DNA of 64,000 bases from Allobosea lathyri (GCF_900108245.1 NZ_FNUY01000018.1:1-64000); one strand, 5' to 3'. Positions 16,586-25,575 are shown, numbered from the stretch's first letter. Translations and numbers: made by a program. Notes: generated from the letters alone by a model not told the origin.

Positions 16586-17383
16586 TTGGCGTCAATCCCT
16601 GAAAATCTATTCCTCCTGCATAGCGGTGAAGAGGAGCTGCGAGCGAGAACCGTCGCGCTAATTGAGGCAAGCGAGAGCATGTCGCTGCATGTGTCCATGG
16701 TCGAGACCTGTATGGACATGCTGCAATATGTTCGCATTAACACACCGGACATGAGTGAGGATCGGGTAGTCGTGATGCTCGTCGGTGCCAGCATCTTTAA
16801 TTCGATGGCTTCGGCCTTCAAGTTGATGCTCGGTGGCTACTACCAGTCATCCGGATTGCAGATCCGTTACATCATGGAGAGCGGTTGGCTGCTCGATTAT
16901 CTGAGGACAGACCCCGAACTTGTCCAGAAGTGGAAAACCACTCCCGAGGACAAGCGTCAAAAGGTATTCGGGCCATCCTTTATCCGCGACGAATTGGATA
17001 AGCGCGATGGCTTCACCGAGAAGAAGCGCGCGGCACATTACAAACGACTATGCGTCTTGTGCGGTCATCCGACCTTCGCGGGCTTCGCGATGCTCCGGCC
17101 TGAGCCGAATGCCGATGCTCACATGGGCCCGTTCCTTGTGCCGAGCCTGCTCGAACAGTGCATTCAGGAATTGGTGATGGTTTCGATCACAGCATGGCAG
17201 GCGCTCATGCAGTTCTTTCCGCCGAAAAAACTGCCGGACTTCAGGGCTCGTATTGCCTACATCGAAAAGCAGAACACCTGGTTCAACGTTGTCTACGGAA
17301 AGCCGCATGATACGGCGGCCGTTGACCAACTCAAAAGGCTCATCGAGCGATTAGAGAGTGTAGTCACGGCGCAACAGCGGTAG
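16586..17383 (+). CDS. Unknown helical protein paired with DUF2971
   Basis: The start is TTG at 16586, supported by GAGGTGA 5 nt upstream; no suitable ATG lies near. The 265-residue product is almost entirely helical, with a conserved-looking segment MASAFKLMLGGYYQSSGLQI followed by RYIMESGWLLDYL and a later YKRLCVLCGHPTF. This recalls DUF5677/HEPN-like helical proteins, but I cannot assign it firmly. Its 3' end overlaps the convergent DUF429 gene by 20 bp. Confidence 0.7.
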   Translation: MASIPENLFLLHSGEEELRARTVALIEASESMSLHVSMVETCMDMLQYVRINTPDMSEDRVVVMLVGASIFNSMASAFKLMLGGYYQSSGLQIRYIMESGWLLDYLRTDPELVQKWKTTPEDKRQKVFGPSFIRDELDKRDGFTEKKRAAHYKRLCVLCGHPTFAGFAMLRPEPNADAHMGPFLVPSLLEQCIQELVMVSITAWQALMQFFPPKKLPDFRARIAYIEKQNTWFNVVYGKPHDTAAVDQLKRLIERLESVVTAQQR

Positions 17384-18203
17384 CGCCATCAATTGTAACG
17401 CCCGACTTGAGCGCCGCCAACTTGAGCCTGGATCTCACTCCGGCACTCGCCGGCGCGATCATGTAGCCAGTTTCCAGATCCCCAATCATGATCGATTCGT
17501 TGCGCGTTTTCGTGCGCCACAGAAGGCCGACCAGCGCACAGATTGCTGCATCGAGCTTATCCTGATCGCCCTTTCTCGGCGCAGCCAGCGAGCTGGCCTT
17601 CTGCGCCCATAACGCGAGTTCCGGGACGATCTCCATGGACGCATGCCGCCGAACCGCCTCGGAGACCCTGGACCAGTCTGGCGAACGAAAACGCCGACGC
17701 TTCTCAGGATTGTAGCGAGGCGCGAGTAGCCGGCCAAAATAGGCTGCCTCCAGGGATGGCAGTGCGAGGGCAGGGAATACCTCGATCAGAAACAATCCGC
17801 TGCTCGCCGATCGGGCAGCTTCGGGATCGTCATCCGCGCCCAGCCGATTCTTGAAGCGCCAGACCGGAGCAGCATCGTCGAACATGCCAATCTTCGAGCG
17901 ATTGGCAGGCTGAACGCCGCCGCCCAACCATGAGATCAACGACGCCGCGACACGGTCGACGGGGCGCATGCTCGTTAGGTTGGGCACGATCGTAGGCTGG
18001 TCAAGCGCAACGATACAGACGTCGCAACGTGCACGCTCCGCCGCGATGAATTCAAGCGCCTGGTCAAAGGTCGCCAACTGCGGTTCGGACGAGGACCGTC
18101 GCCTCTGGGCGTCGGATCGAATGGCGCAGACGGCTCCAGGTGCTGTGAGCTTATCCGTCCAGGCCGAGTCGAAGCCAACGATCGTCCAGGAGCAGGAGGT
18201 CAC
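17364..18203 (-). CDS. DUF429 family protein (RNase H-like fold)
   Basis: The N-terminus IVGFDSAWT and the later IVALDQPT and DKLDAAICAL blocks give the acidic positions typical of DUF429, a family predicted to adopt an RNase H-like nuclease fold. The length of 279 residues is normal. It starts 5 nt after the stop of the DnaQ-like exonuclease gene, so both are likely co-transcribed. The activity of the family is not established. Confidence 0.8.
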   Translation of the reverse strand: MTSCSWTIVGFDSAWTDKLTAPGAVCAIRSDAQRRRSSSEPQLATFDQALEFIAAERARCDVCIVALDQPTIVPNLTSMRPVDRVAASLISWLGGGVQPANRSKIGMFDDAAPVWRFKNRLGADDDPEAARSASSGLFLIEVFPALALPSLEAAYFGRLLAPRYNPEKRRRFRSPDWSRVSEAVRRHASMEIVPELALWAQKASSLAAPRKGDQDKLDAAICALVGLLWRTKTRNESIMIGDLETGYMIAPASAGVRSRLKLAALKSGVTIDGATAVAP

Positions 18204-18208
18204 TTGGG

Positions 18209-18973
18209 TTAATTCAACGAGCTTGTGATCGGCGTGCCGCGCCCGAGTGATCCAGGTTTGTCGCGCGATGAAGGGGCAGGGCTACCCAATGTCGCCAACC
18301 ATTCATGTGCTCCCGCGATCCGGATCCGCTGCAGTCGGTGCAACACGTCGTGATCAAAGCTCTCGGCGCGACAACGAGCGCGCGCGTCCGCGCAAATACG
18401 GTCGAAAAGGTGGGTTGTAACAAAGGTATCTGCACTCGCCCTGTGAAGGCGGCCAGGAGACGCGATGCCCATCTCGTCGACAAGGCCGCCCAGTCGATAG
18501 CTTTTCCGGCCCGGAAATATGCGCCGAGCCAAGAGCAAAGTGCAGAAGGCGCGAACATGCTGCCCATCGAGAAACGCGCTCGCCTCGTGCTCATAGAAAC
18601 GCCGGTCGAAGCCGGCGTTGTGGCAAACGATCGGCGATGAGCCGATGAAGGACGTCAATTGACGCATAGCCACGGCCGAGGTCGGCGCGCCGCTCAGCAT
18701 CGCAGTGGTTATGCCGGTGATCTGCGTTATCTCAGCCGGCACGCGGACACCTGGGTCGACGAAGGTGAGCAATTCGTGGCCTGCCCGGCCATCCACCACC
18801 TCGCGAGCGGACACCTCAATCACCCGCGCCCCCATCGCCGGGCTAAGTCCGGTCGTCTCGAAGTCGAGCACGACGAAACGCCCACTGGGCATGCTATTCA
18901 AGGTCGAAACTCCCGATGTCTCGGTGGGTCGTTCGAAACGTGCCCGCATCATAAGGTTGAGGGTATGCTTCAA
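18209..18973 (-). CDS. DnaQ-like 3'-5' exonuclease (DEDDh)
   Basis: The exonuclease motifs are present in order: ExoI VVLDFETTG (catalytic D and E), a middle motif VCHNAGFDRRF, and ExoIII HRASADTFVT with the H and D of the DEDDh class. This resembles the epsilon/DnaQ and orphan exonuclease families that remove nucleotides from DNA 3' ends. The reported start is TTG at 18973; ATG at 18952 or at 18892 (MPSGRFVVLD) is equally possible because no strong ribosome site is seen. It lies between htpG and the DUF429 gene on the same strand. Confidence 0.85.
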   Translation of the reverse strand: MKHTLNLMMRARFERPTETSGVSTLNSMPSGRFVVLDFETTGLSPAMGARVIEVSAREVVDGRAGHELLTFVDPGVRVPAEITQITGITTAMLSGAPTSAVAMRQLTSFIGSSPIVCHNAGFDRRFYEHEASAFLDGQHVRAFCTLLLARRIFPGRKSYRLGGLVDEMGIASPGRLHRASADTFVTTHLFDRICADARARCRAESFDHDVLHRLQRIRIAGAHEWLATLGSPAPSSRDKPGSLGRGTPITSSLN

Positions 18974-19136
18974 TGGAAACCGTCGATCTCATGCAGGCCG
19001 ATACAGACAGGGCTTGGCAGGATCTTCGAGCCAGATTGCAACAAGGCCGGTTCCCAAAATTTGCCTGGCCTTGAGATCCTGATGTCTGAATCCGCAACGA
19101 AATGTCGAACGCCTCATACCCGCGAGCGGCCCCGAC

Positions 19137-21011
19137 TCATTTGAGCGACAGAACCATAAGCCTTCCCAGACGCTCGACAAAGCGCTGAGCATCGGCGGGG
19201 CGTTCTCCATCCAGGACGCGAGCTTCGTCGAGCAGAAGGTGCGCCAGGTCGTTACGCATCGCATCGTCGTCCAACGCCGCGAGCTTGGCCACGAGACTAT
19301 GATGCGGATTGATTTCGAGGATCGGCTTGGTTGGGCTATCGAGTCGGCCGGCGGCGGAGAGCAGCTTCTCAAATTGCCGGTCAGGTCCCTTGTCGGGCGC
19401 GACGAGGCAGACCGCGCTGTCCGTCAGGCGATCGGACGCACGGACATCGGCGACTTCGGAAGTCAGTATCTGCTTGAACGCTTCGATCAGCGCGTCGACC
19501 TGGGGCGAGGTCGCGGCGGAAGGCTGGGCGTCGCCGTTGACGAGCGGGATCAGCCCGAGATCGGCCGCGCCCTGGGTGATCGACTTGAATGGCTTGCCGT
19601 CGAAATCCGGAGCGCTCGAAGCCCAGAAACTATCGACATGATCGTTCAGCAACAGAACCTCAACCCCACGTGCACGGAAGCCTTCGAGCTGCGGCGAGGC
19701 CGCAATCCGCGCCAGGTCATCACCGACGATGTAGTAGATCGCAGTCTGATTTTCCTTAAGGGCGGCGGCATAGTCCTTGAGGCTGCGCAGACCTTCGCCC
19801 GAGGCGGTCGTCCTGAAGCGCGCCAACCCCAGCAACTGCTCGCGTCGCTCGTAATCCTCGTAAAGGCCCTCCTTCACGACGGCACCGAAGTTCCCCCAGA
19901 TTGCCGCGAAGGTTTCGGGCTCGCTCTCGGACAACTTGCCAAGATCTAACAGGACGCGGCTGGTTACGCCTTTTTTGATGGCAACCAGCAGCGGACTGTC
20001 CTGAATCATCTCGCGCGAGACATTCAAAGGAAGATCGGACGTATCGACAAGGCCCCGCACGAATCGCAGATAGCGCGGAAGCAGCTCCGCCTCGTCCGTG
20101 ATGAAGACGCGCTTCACATAGAGCTTCATCCGGCCCTTGCGTTCGGCATCGAACAGGTCGAACGGCTTGCTACCCGGGACAAACGCGAGCGCCGTGTATT
20201 CATGGCGGCCTTCTGCCCGGAAATGCACCGTCGCTGCTGGCTCGTCATACTGGGCAGCCAGACTGCGGTAGAAGTCGGTATATTCCGCAGGGGTGATCTC
20301 GCTCTTGGGCTTGGTCCAGAGCGCTGCGCCATCGGCAAGCGGCGTCGGCTCCGCTCCGGGCTTCTCCACGAGCGCGATCGGCACCGGAACATGGCCCGAC
20401 TGAGCCTTGACGATGCGCTCCAGCGTCCAGCGCTCGGCATAGGTCTTCGCGTCCTCCAGCAACTTGAGCGTGACCCGCGTGCCCCGTCCAGGCGCATCGT
20501 CCAATGCGGCGGGAGAAACAGAAAACTCTCCCTTGCCGTCCGAGATCCAGCGCCAAGCCTCGTCGCTACCGGCCCGGCGGCTCACGACATCGACCTCGCT
20601 TGCGACCATGAAGGACGAATAGAAACCAACGCCGAACTGGCCGATGAGCTGAGCGCCCTCCTTGCCCTTGGCCGCCTCGACCTGCTCCATAAAGGCGCGT
20701 GTGCCAGAGCGCGCAATCGTGCCGAGAGCCTCGATCATTTCATCGCGGCTCATACCGATGCCGTTGTCGCTGATCGAGAGCGTGCCGGCCTCCGGATCCG
20801 CCGCGATGGTGATCGCGGGCTTGCCACCATTTTCGATCAACGCCGGCGTGGCGATGGCCTCATAGCGCAGCTTCTCGCAGGCATCTGCAGCGTTCGAGAT
20901 CAGCTCGCGCAGGAAGACGTCGCGGTCAGAATAAACCGAGTGCACCATCATGTGCAGGAGGCGCGAGACGTCGGCTTCGAAGCTGCGGTTCTCTGTGGTT
21001 GCGGTCGACAT
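19137..21011 (-). CDS. htpG: Hsp90-family molecular chaperone HtpG
   Basis: The 624-residue protein has the GHKL ATP-binding elements: ELISNAADACEKLR, ISDNGIGMSRDEM, GTIARSGT and the IGQFGVGFYS lid. The middle and C-terminal dimerisation domains have normal length. It is an ATP-driven cytoplasmic chaperone. The gene lies inside the island and upstream of the exonuclease and DUF429 genes on the same strand. A heat-shock-like promoter is visible upstream. Whether the organism has another chromosomal htpG cannot be seen here. Confidence 0.96.
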   Translation of the reverse strand: MSTATTENRSFEADVSRLLHMMVHSVYSDRDVFLRELISNAADACEKLRYEAIATPALIENGGKPAITIAADPEAGTLSISDNGIGMSRDEMIEALGTIARSGTRAFMEQVEAAKGKEGAQLIGQFGVGFYSSFMVASEVDVVSRRAGSDEAWRWISDGKGEFSVSPAALDDAPGRGTRVTLKLLEDAKTYAERWTLERIVKAQSGHVPVPIALVEKPGAEPTPLADGAALWTKPKSEITPAEYTDFYRSLAAQYDEPAATVHFRAEGRHEYTALAFVPGSKPFDLFDAERKGRMKLYVKRVFITDEAELLPRYLRFVRGLVDTSDLPLNVSREMIQDSPLLVAIKKGVTSRVLLDLGKLSESEPETFAAIWGNFGAVVKEGLYEDYERREQLLGLARFRTTASGEGLRSLKDYAAALKENQTAIYYIVGDDLARIAASPQLEGFRARGVEVLLLNDHVDSFWASSAPDFDGKPFKSITQGAADLGLIPLVNGDAQPSAATSPQVDALIEAFKQILTSEVADVRASDRLTDSAVCLVAPDKGPDRQFEKLLSAAGRLDSPTKPILEINPHHSLVAKLAALDDDAMRNDLAHLLLDEARVLDGERPADAQRFVERLGRLMVLSLK

Positions 21012-21044
21012 AGCGGTTCTCGAACCTCTTGATTGATGGCGGCG

Positions 21045-21073
21045 ATTTGGACGCGTCAGATCAGGTTTTCAAG
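21045..21073 (-). promoter_or_regulatory. Sigma-32-like promoter for htpG
   Basis: On the minus strand CTTGAAA (21073-21067) is followed after 15 nt by TCCAAAT (21051-21045), about 34 nt before the htpG ATG. This resembles the heat-shock RpoH consensus (CTTGAAA and CCCCATNT with 12-15 nt between). The -10 match is partial. Confidence 0.45.
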
Positions 21074-21111
21074 AGGCAAACAAGCACGGCAAATTCGTTC
21101 CATGACGGGCC

Positions 21112-21232
21112 TGTGGCGCGGTTGTGCCGAACCGAGTTGTGATCGGGCTTCGGGCACTTATCAGCCGCGTAAGCTTCTGTGAATGTGAGGGCTTTTCGGC
21201 AGCGCTTTCGGCGAAAACCCAGCTTCGGAGGG
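21112..21232 (+). repeat. Attachment-arm-like repeat, copy A
   Basis: This 121-bp segment starts TGTGGCGCGGTTGTGCCGAA and ends CCAGCTTCGGAGGG. The segment at 31179-31299 has the same length and start, a related internal CAGC box at the same offset of 88 nt, and the same end motif. There the end motif is joined to the tRNA-Arg direct repeat. Copy A is therefore a likely old end of an integrated element. It fills the gap between htpG and the ParB-like genes, together with the tRNA-core-like word at 21252-21273. Confidence 0.65.
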
Positions 21233-21360
21233 ACCTACTCCATCGCGCCTGCACCTTCGACGAGCAATGCTCTCACGCTACCAAGTTCCGCTGTCGGCCA
21301 ATCTGTAGCGCGTCGCAAGCGCCCCCAGCCCGCGATCCACGCGTGCGGGGCCAATATGGA

Positions 21361-22263
21361 TCACGCGGCCCGATCGGCGAAGGAGGCTGCATCGGCGATC
21401 GCTTGAAAATGCTCAAGATACTCCGGTCGGTTCTGTAGGAGGTAGCGCACGACGCGGGGGTTGCCGAGGAGTTTCCCGAGATAGCCCTTCACCACGGTCA
21501 GCTGGAGATGATCCTTGCCGTAGGTTTCTTGGATTTCGGCCATTGATTCCTGCAGGCGGGCGAGTTCCTTCTCCATCTTCGCCATCGCTTCGGGCGTCAC
21601 GCCGCGCACCTTCTTTGACTTCCTCTCGCCGGCGAGCTCGTTGGTCGGCGTCCCGGCAAGGAGCGCGGTTGCGTAGGCCGCCGTGAAGTTATTCGCGGCG
21701 ATCATCAGTTCGGTCGCCTCGAGCTGGCGCAGCGGCTTCATTCGCTTCAGAATCTCGAAGACCGCCATCGGGCACATTGTGTCCTTGAGCATCGACACGA
21801 CCTCATGGCAGACGCCATCAAGAAGGGTCGCCTTCCGTCGCACGCTGTTAACATGGAGGCTGAGCGCCCGTGCGATCTTCTCGTTGGATACGCCGCGGGC
21901 GATCGCCTTCAAGATCATGGCGTGCTCTTGCGCGGCGGAGAGGCGGCTGACCCGCTTGTTAAAGGTGAAGCTTTCGTCGTCGGTCGAGACGAGGCATTCC
22001 ACCTCGGTTTTGCCGAGGTCTTTCAGGATCTCGACGCGGACGTGGCCGTCGAGCAGGAGGAAGCTCTCGGAATTGCCGTTGATCCTGGCTATCACGGGCT
22101 GCTCGACCAGCCCGATCTCGATCACAGAGGTTCGGATCTGCTGATACTTGCGGCTCGCTTTGACCGAAGCTCGCGGCGGCCGGACGGGCAGGAGCGACGC
22201 AATCCGCACGGTGATGCAGTCCGGCTCGAAGGCAATCCGCATCGGGTTTCCCGTCTCTATCAT
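21361..22263 (-). CDS. ParB/RepB-like protein, third gene of recombinase operon
   Basis: This 300-residue protein resembles plasmid-partition RepB/ParB: an N-terminal ParB nuclease-like fold (IGLVEQPVIARINGNSESFL, LLDGHVRVEIL), an HTH region (GVSNEKIARALSLHVNSVRR) and a C-terminal helical RepB-type part. It overlaps the preceding gene by 4 nt. ParB proteins bind DNA and often use CTP; here the usual ERRYRA-type motif is replaced by LDGHVRVE, so partition function is doubtful. No ParA is nearby, which argues for another role. Confidence 0.85.
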   Translation of the reverse strand: MIETGNPMRIAFEPDCITVRIASLLPVRPPRASVKASRKYQQIRTSVIEIGLVEQPVIARINGNSESFLLLDGHVRVEILKDLGKTEVECLVSTDDESFTFNKRVSRLSAAQEHAMILKAIARGVSNEKIARALSLHVNSVRRKATLLDGVCHEVVSMLKDTMCPMAVFEILKRMKPLRQLEATELMIAANNFTAAYATALLAGTPTNELAGERKSKKVRGVTPEAMAKMEKELARLQESMAEIQETYGKDHLQLTVVKGYLGKLLGNPRVVRYLLQNRPEYLEHFQAIADAASFADRAA

Positions 22264-23153
22264 GCCGCCTCTCCCAAAATGCGGGTCTCCAGATCCTTCG
22301 GCATGGTGTCGAGCCGCTCGGCCCTTAAAAGGGTCACGAAGTTCTCATCGGCTCGCAGGTTTTTGAGGGCCTCGACGACGAAAAGCAGGCGGGTTTGCGT
22401 GACCTCGGCCTTCTTGACTAGCAAGCGCTGCTTATCGGCCTCCTGCTGGAATATGCGGACGAAGGCCTGCGACGTCCTCGCCTTGCTCAGCTTTTTCCCG
22501 AACGGGTTCATGGACATGTGTTTGCCGAGCCGCGCTCGCTGCTCGATCAGACGCCGCATCTTGATCAGCCGGGGACCGGAGATCTTGCCCTCGGTGTAGG
22601 CCTCGGCCAACATCTTCTGGATATTCCCGTCGTCGGCGCGGGCGATCTCCATCGCGACTGAAATGGGAATCGTCCCGGAGTCTACGGCCTCGACGAGGCG
22701 ATCCTCACCCTTCTCGATCAGCGTCGCCATCATGTTGACCCACTCCGACGAGGTGCCGATTTTCTCGGCGATCTGGCGGTCGGTGTAGCCGCGCTGGCGT
22801 AGAGTGGCGACGTCCTGGAGCAGGTCGATGGAGCGATGCTGCCGGCGAGCGCAGTTTTCGACAAGGCTCATGATGAGGCATTCCTCCTCGGTCGCCTCGG
22901 TGACGATGGCGGGGATTTCGGTCCGCCCAAGTTCACGAAAGGCTTCAATGCGTCCTTGGCCGCAAGCGAGACCGTAGCAGCGTCGGCCATCCGAACTCAT
23001 CATCGTGTTGACCCGGATCGGGCGCTTGAGACCCAAGATCTTGATGCTCTCGATCACCTCCAGGAACTTGCGCCGATTCCGGACGCGTGGGTTCAGGATG
23101 AGGATCCTATCGATCGGCACCATCTCGACACGGGTGTGCTTCGCTTCGGTCAT
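22260..23153 (-). CDS. ParB-like protein, second gene of recombinase operon
   Basis: The 297-residue protein has a ParB N-terminal domain (MVPIDRILILNPRVRNRRKF, LGLKRPIRVN, GLACGQGRIEAFRELG), then an HTH (YTDRQIAEKIGTSSEWVNMM) and a helical C-terminal part of RepB type. The GQGRIEAF segment stands where ParB proteins have the GERRYRA nucleotide-binding motif. It overlaps both neighbours by 4 nt, so the three genes are a tight translational unit. It is a paralogue of the next gene in overall layout. Confidence 0.88.
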   Translation of the reverse strand: MTEAKHTRVEMVPIDRILILNPRVRNRRKFLEVIESIKILGLKRPIRVNTMMSSDGRRCYGLACGQGRIEAFRELGRTEIPAIVTEATEEECLIMSLVENCARRQHRSIDLLQDVATLRQRGYTDRQIAEKIGTSSEWVNMMATLIEKGEDRLVEAVDSGTIPISVAMEIARADDGNIQKMLAEAYTEGKISGPRLIKMRRLIEQRARLGKHMSMNPFGKKLSKARTSQAFVRIFQQEADKQRLLVKKAEVTQTRLLFVVEALKNLRADENFVTLLRAERLDTMPKDLETRILGEAA

Positions 23154-24721
23154 GCTGCGTCCTCAAATTGGGCTCGTGCCGCCAGGGAGAACAAGAAATC
23201 CAGTGTCTCGAACCGATAGCCGTCCAGGGACAGGCCGTTGCATTCAGCGAGCCGCAACTTTGGCTCCGTCATATCGAGACGTGGAAGCAGGTAGTAGTCG
23301 AGCGGGGACGTATTGCCGTGGTCCATTCTCACGGCGACAGTGATGTCGGGCGCCAGTCCGGTGTCTAGCCGGATGCGCCAGCGCGGCGAGCCCCCTGGCG
23401 TCTCGCCACAGCGTGCTACGACGACCGAGGCGGTAAACTCGCCGTTGATATCAATCAACCCCGTCTCGGGGTCGACACGGACCTCGCCACCGGCATCGCG
23501 TAGGCCGTTGATGACCGTCGCGACGACGTCGGGATGCATCGCGCGAAGGCGCCGGTTGATCTCGATGTAGCGGTAGTCGCGCTGGGGGCTGTAGCCGACT
23601 AGGTGGTAGGCGCGCAGCAAGCTGCCGAAGCGGTTCCGGTATACGCTGCTAGATGGCATGTCCTCGCGCTCGTCGATTACGAGGCTTGAGAGGGATCCTT
23701 GCGCCGCCAGCAGCGCACGAAGCAGATTGAGGAGATCGTCGTCCCCGAGCCTACGGCTGCGTTCCTCTATAATCTTTGCGGCGTGTTCGTAGGTGGCGAC
23801 CTCGACAATCGCTGTAAAAACGCCGCGGGCGCGAACCCAGTGCTCCTGAGTGTTAACGACCCGGCGCATCTTCAACTTAAAGCTCACGCGGTTGAAAACG
23901 TTGTCGCCTATATATTTCGGGTTCGTCAGGATCTGGTGGACCGTGCCGCGCGTCCATGGCCGCCCCAGGTCGGTGAAGATACCCTCGCGATTGAGGCGGG
24001 CCGCAATCTCGGCCTCGTGGATGCCGAGTTCGACGAAGAGGCAATAGATGCGCCGCACGATCTCGACCTCCTCGGCCGGGCCGGGCACCAGGATCACCCG
24101 ATCCGTTTGGAGACTCTTGCGCTCGCCGATCGCGAGCTCGGACTTGGACTCGCCATTCTCGTCAATCAGAAGCCGCCTTAAGCCGTAGCCGGCCATCCCG
24201 CCTTGTCGAAATCCCTTCTCGACTAGACGGCACTGACCGGCGAATACCTTGACCGAGAGCTCGCGGCTGTATTCGCCGGCCATGACCCGCTTCACGGTCT
24301 TCAATAGGTTGGAGCCAATGCTGCCGTCGTTCTCAAACTGCTCGCCGCAATAGTGCACGATGATGTCCGCGCGTGAGCACAAGAATTCCAGATGCGCGCC
24401 GTGGTCGGCATTTTGAAAGCGCCCCCAGCGGCTGACGTCGTAGACCAGGATTGTTCCGAAATCGGCCGAGCCTCGCTCGACGTCAGCAAGGAGGCGTTGA
24501 AATGCGTCCCGACCTTCCAGGTTCAAGCCGCTCTTGCCGGCGTCCTCATAGACCCGGACGATCTCGATCTCCCGAGCAGCGGCGAACCGGTTGATCGTTT
24601 CGAGCTGGTTCTCGGTCGAGTAGCGTTGGTGGTCGGTCGACATTCTGACATACGCGACCGCCCGCCTCGACCTCTCAGGCCCAATCCGCGCAATCCGACT
24701 CGATCCGTCAGCGCTACTCAC
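23150..24721 (-). CDS. Large serine recombinase
   Basis: The resolvase domain has the catalytic serine in AYVRMSTDHQRYSTENQ, followed by EDAGKSG and VYDVSRWGRF. A recombinase domain follows (LVEKGFRQGGMAGYGLRRLL, then YCLFVELG). The C-terminal third lacks the CxxC pairs of the zinc ribbon usual in large serine integrases. I choose GTG at 24721 (GGAG 9 nt upstream), because the ATG at 24868 would overlap the divergent HTH gene by 74 bp; that longer form would give 572 residues. It leads the operon with the two ParB-like genes. Confidence 0.88.
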   Translation of the reverse strand: MSSADGSSRIARIGPERSRRAVAYVRMSTDHQRYSTENQLETINRFAAAREIEIVRVYEDAGKSGLNLEGRDAFQRLLADVERGSADFGTILVYDVSRWGRFQNADHGAHLEFLCSRADIIVHYCGEQFENDGSIGSNLLKTVKRVMAGEYSRELSVKVFAGQCRLVEKGFRQGGMAGYGLRRLLIDENGESKSELAIGERKSLQTDRVILVPGPAEEVEIVRRIYCLFVELGIHEAEIAARLNREGIFTDLGRPWTRGTVHQILTNPKYIGDNVFNRVSFKLKMRRVVNTQEHWVRARGVFTAIVEVATYEHAAKIIEERSRRLGDDDLLNLLRALLAAQGSLSSLVIDEREDMPSSSVYRNRFGSLLRAYHLVGYSPQRDYRYIEINRRLRAMHPDVVATVINGLRDAGGEVRVDPETGLIDINGEFTASVVVARCGETPGGSPRWRIRLDTGLAPDITVAVRMDHGNTSPLDYYLLPRLDMTEPKLRLAECNGLSLDGYRFETLDFLFSLAARAQFEDAA

Positions 24722-24794
24722 ACACCGCCACTCCACACTCGACGCCTCGTAGGCCGGCGGACGTCCCCGGTCAGTCAAGCGCGGAGGTGGCGGA

Positions 24795-25217
24795 ATGTCT
24801 TTTCCGAATTCGGGCAACGTCTTTCCCGGCGACCGTGGCCGGGCGATCATCAACCCAGCGTTTGCCAAGCTGGTCTCGACGGCTCTGAGGGCATCGCTTC
24901 GGGGTCAGTCGTCCAAGATCAAGACTGTGGCGCGCTGGACTGGCGCGCACGACCGCACAGTGAAGAATTGGCTCTCCGGGGAACGGGCTCCAAGCGGAGA
25001 TCACTTCCTGGGCTTGGCGGCAAATTGCCCCGCCGTGCTCGCGGCCTTCTTGGCGGCCATCCACCGAAGCGACTGCTTGGTTATGGCCGACATCGAGGAG
25101 GCGCGGGCGAAGGTCGCCGCGGCGTTGGTAGCACTGGAAGCTGTTAGGGCCGTCCAGCTAGAGCGAGTGGACCAAGACCCGGGGCGAGAATACCCGCTAT
25201 CGCCAGGAAGCAGATAG
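24795..25217 (+). CDS. Small HTH protein divergent from the recombinase
   Basis: A GGAGG site 7 nt before the ATG supports the start. The 140-residue protein carries an HTH-like region (VKTVARWTGAHDRTVKNWLS) followed by GERAPSGDHFLGLAANCPAV, typical of small transcription regulators that resemble phage or element repressors. Its position back-to-back with the recombinase operon suggests that it controls that operon. The C-terminal part is Ala-rich. Confidence 0.7.
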   Translation: MSFPNSGNVFPGDRGRAIINPAFAKLVSTALRASLRGQSSKIKTVARWTGAHDRTVKNWLSGERAPSGDHFLGLAANCPAVLAAFLAAIHRSDCLVMADIEEARAKVAAALVALEAVRAVQLERVDQDPGREYPLSPGSR

Positions 25218-25315
25218 GCCTCTTGCTGCAACAGAAGTCTCGGCCAACTGCAGACGTCGATCATCAGCGGCCGCGTGGCGAACTGATACTATTAAGCGAA
25301 GGCGCGACGGTATCA

Positions 25316-25424
25316 TGTGCCGAGCTCAGTCGGAAACAAGTCCGCAACTAAGCCAAAAAGGTAAGTATCGAGAAAATAAGGGGTATTTTCAGCGCTTCTG
25401 GTCGTAAAACCCAGCGTCGCAGGG
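25316..25424 (+). repeat. Attachment-arm-like repeat, copy B (diverged)
   Basis: The segment ends with CAGCGCTTCTGGTCGTAAAA and CCAGCGTCGCAGGGACCT. This parallels copy A (CAGCGCTTTCGGCGAAAA and CCAGCTTCGGAGGGACCT) with a 2-nt length change. A tRNA-core-like word follows (25444-25464). No gene is seen between 25218 and 25575, so this region is mostly junction DNA. Confidence 0.5.
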
Positions 25425-25575
25425 ACCTGCTCCCTCAAGCGGATGTCTTCGATAGGCAATAGTCCTACCTTCGTGCGGTATGTGCATAACCATTGCTTAT
25501 AACACGTTTGCCAAACTTCATTTGACGGCATGCAAAGCGATCAGCCTCATGCACCAAAGCATGGGGAATTTCACG

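Larger units (their letters stand above)
21233..25424. mobile_element. Candidate element: serine recombinase, two ParB-like genes and HTH gene
   Basis: The region between the attachment-arm copies A (ending 21232) and B (ending about 25424) contains just four genes: a serine recombinase, two overlapping ParB/RepB-type genes and a divergent HTH gene. Both boundaries carry CCAGC-TC-AGGGACCT-type words in the same orientation. It may be a small self-contained element nested in the island. The boundaries are inferred. Confidence 0.45.
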
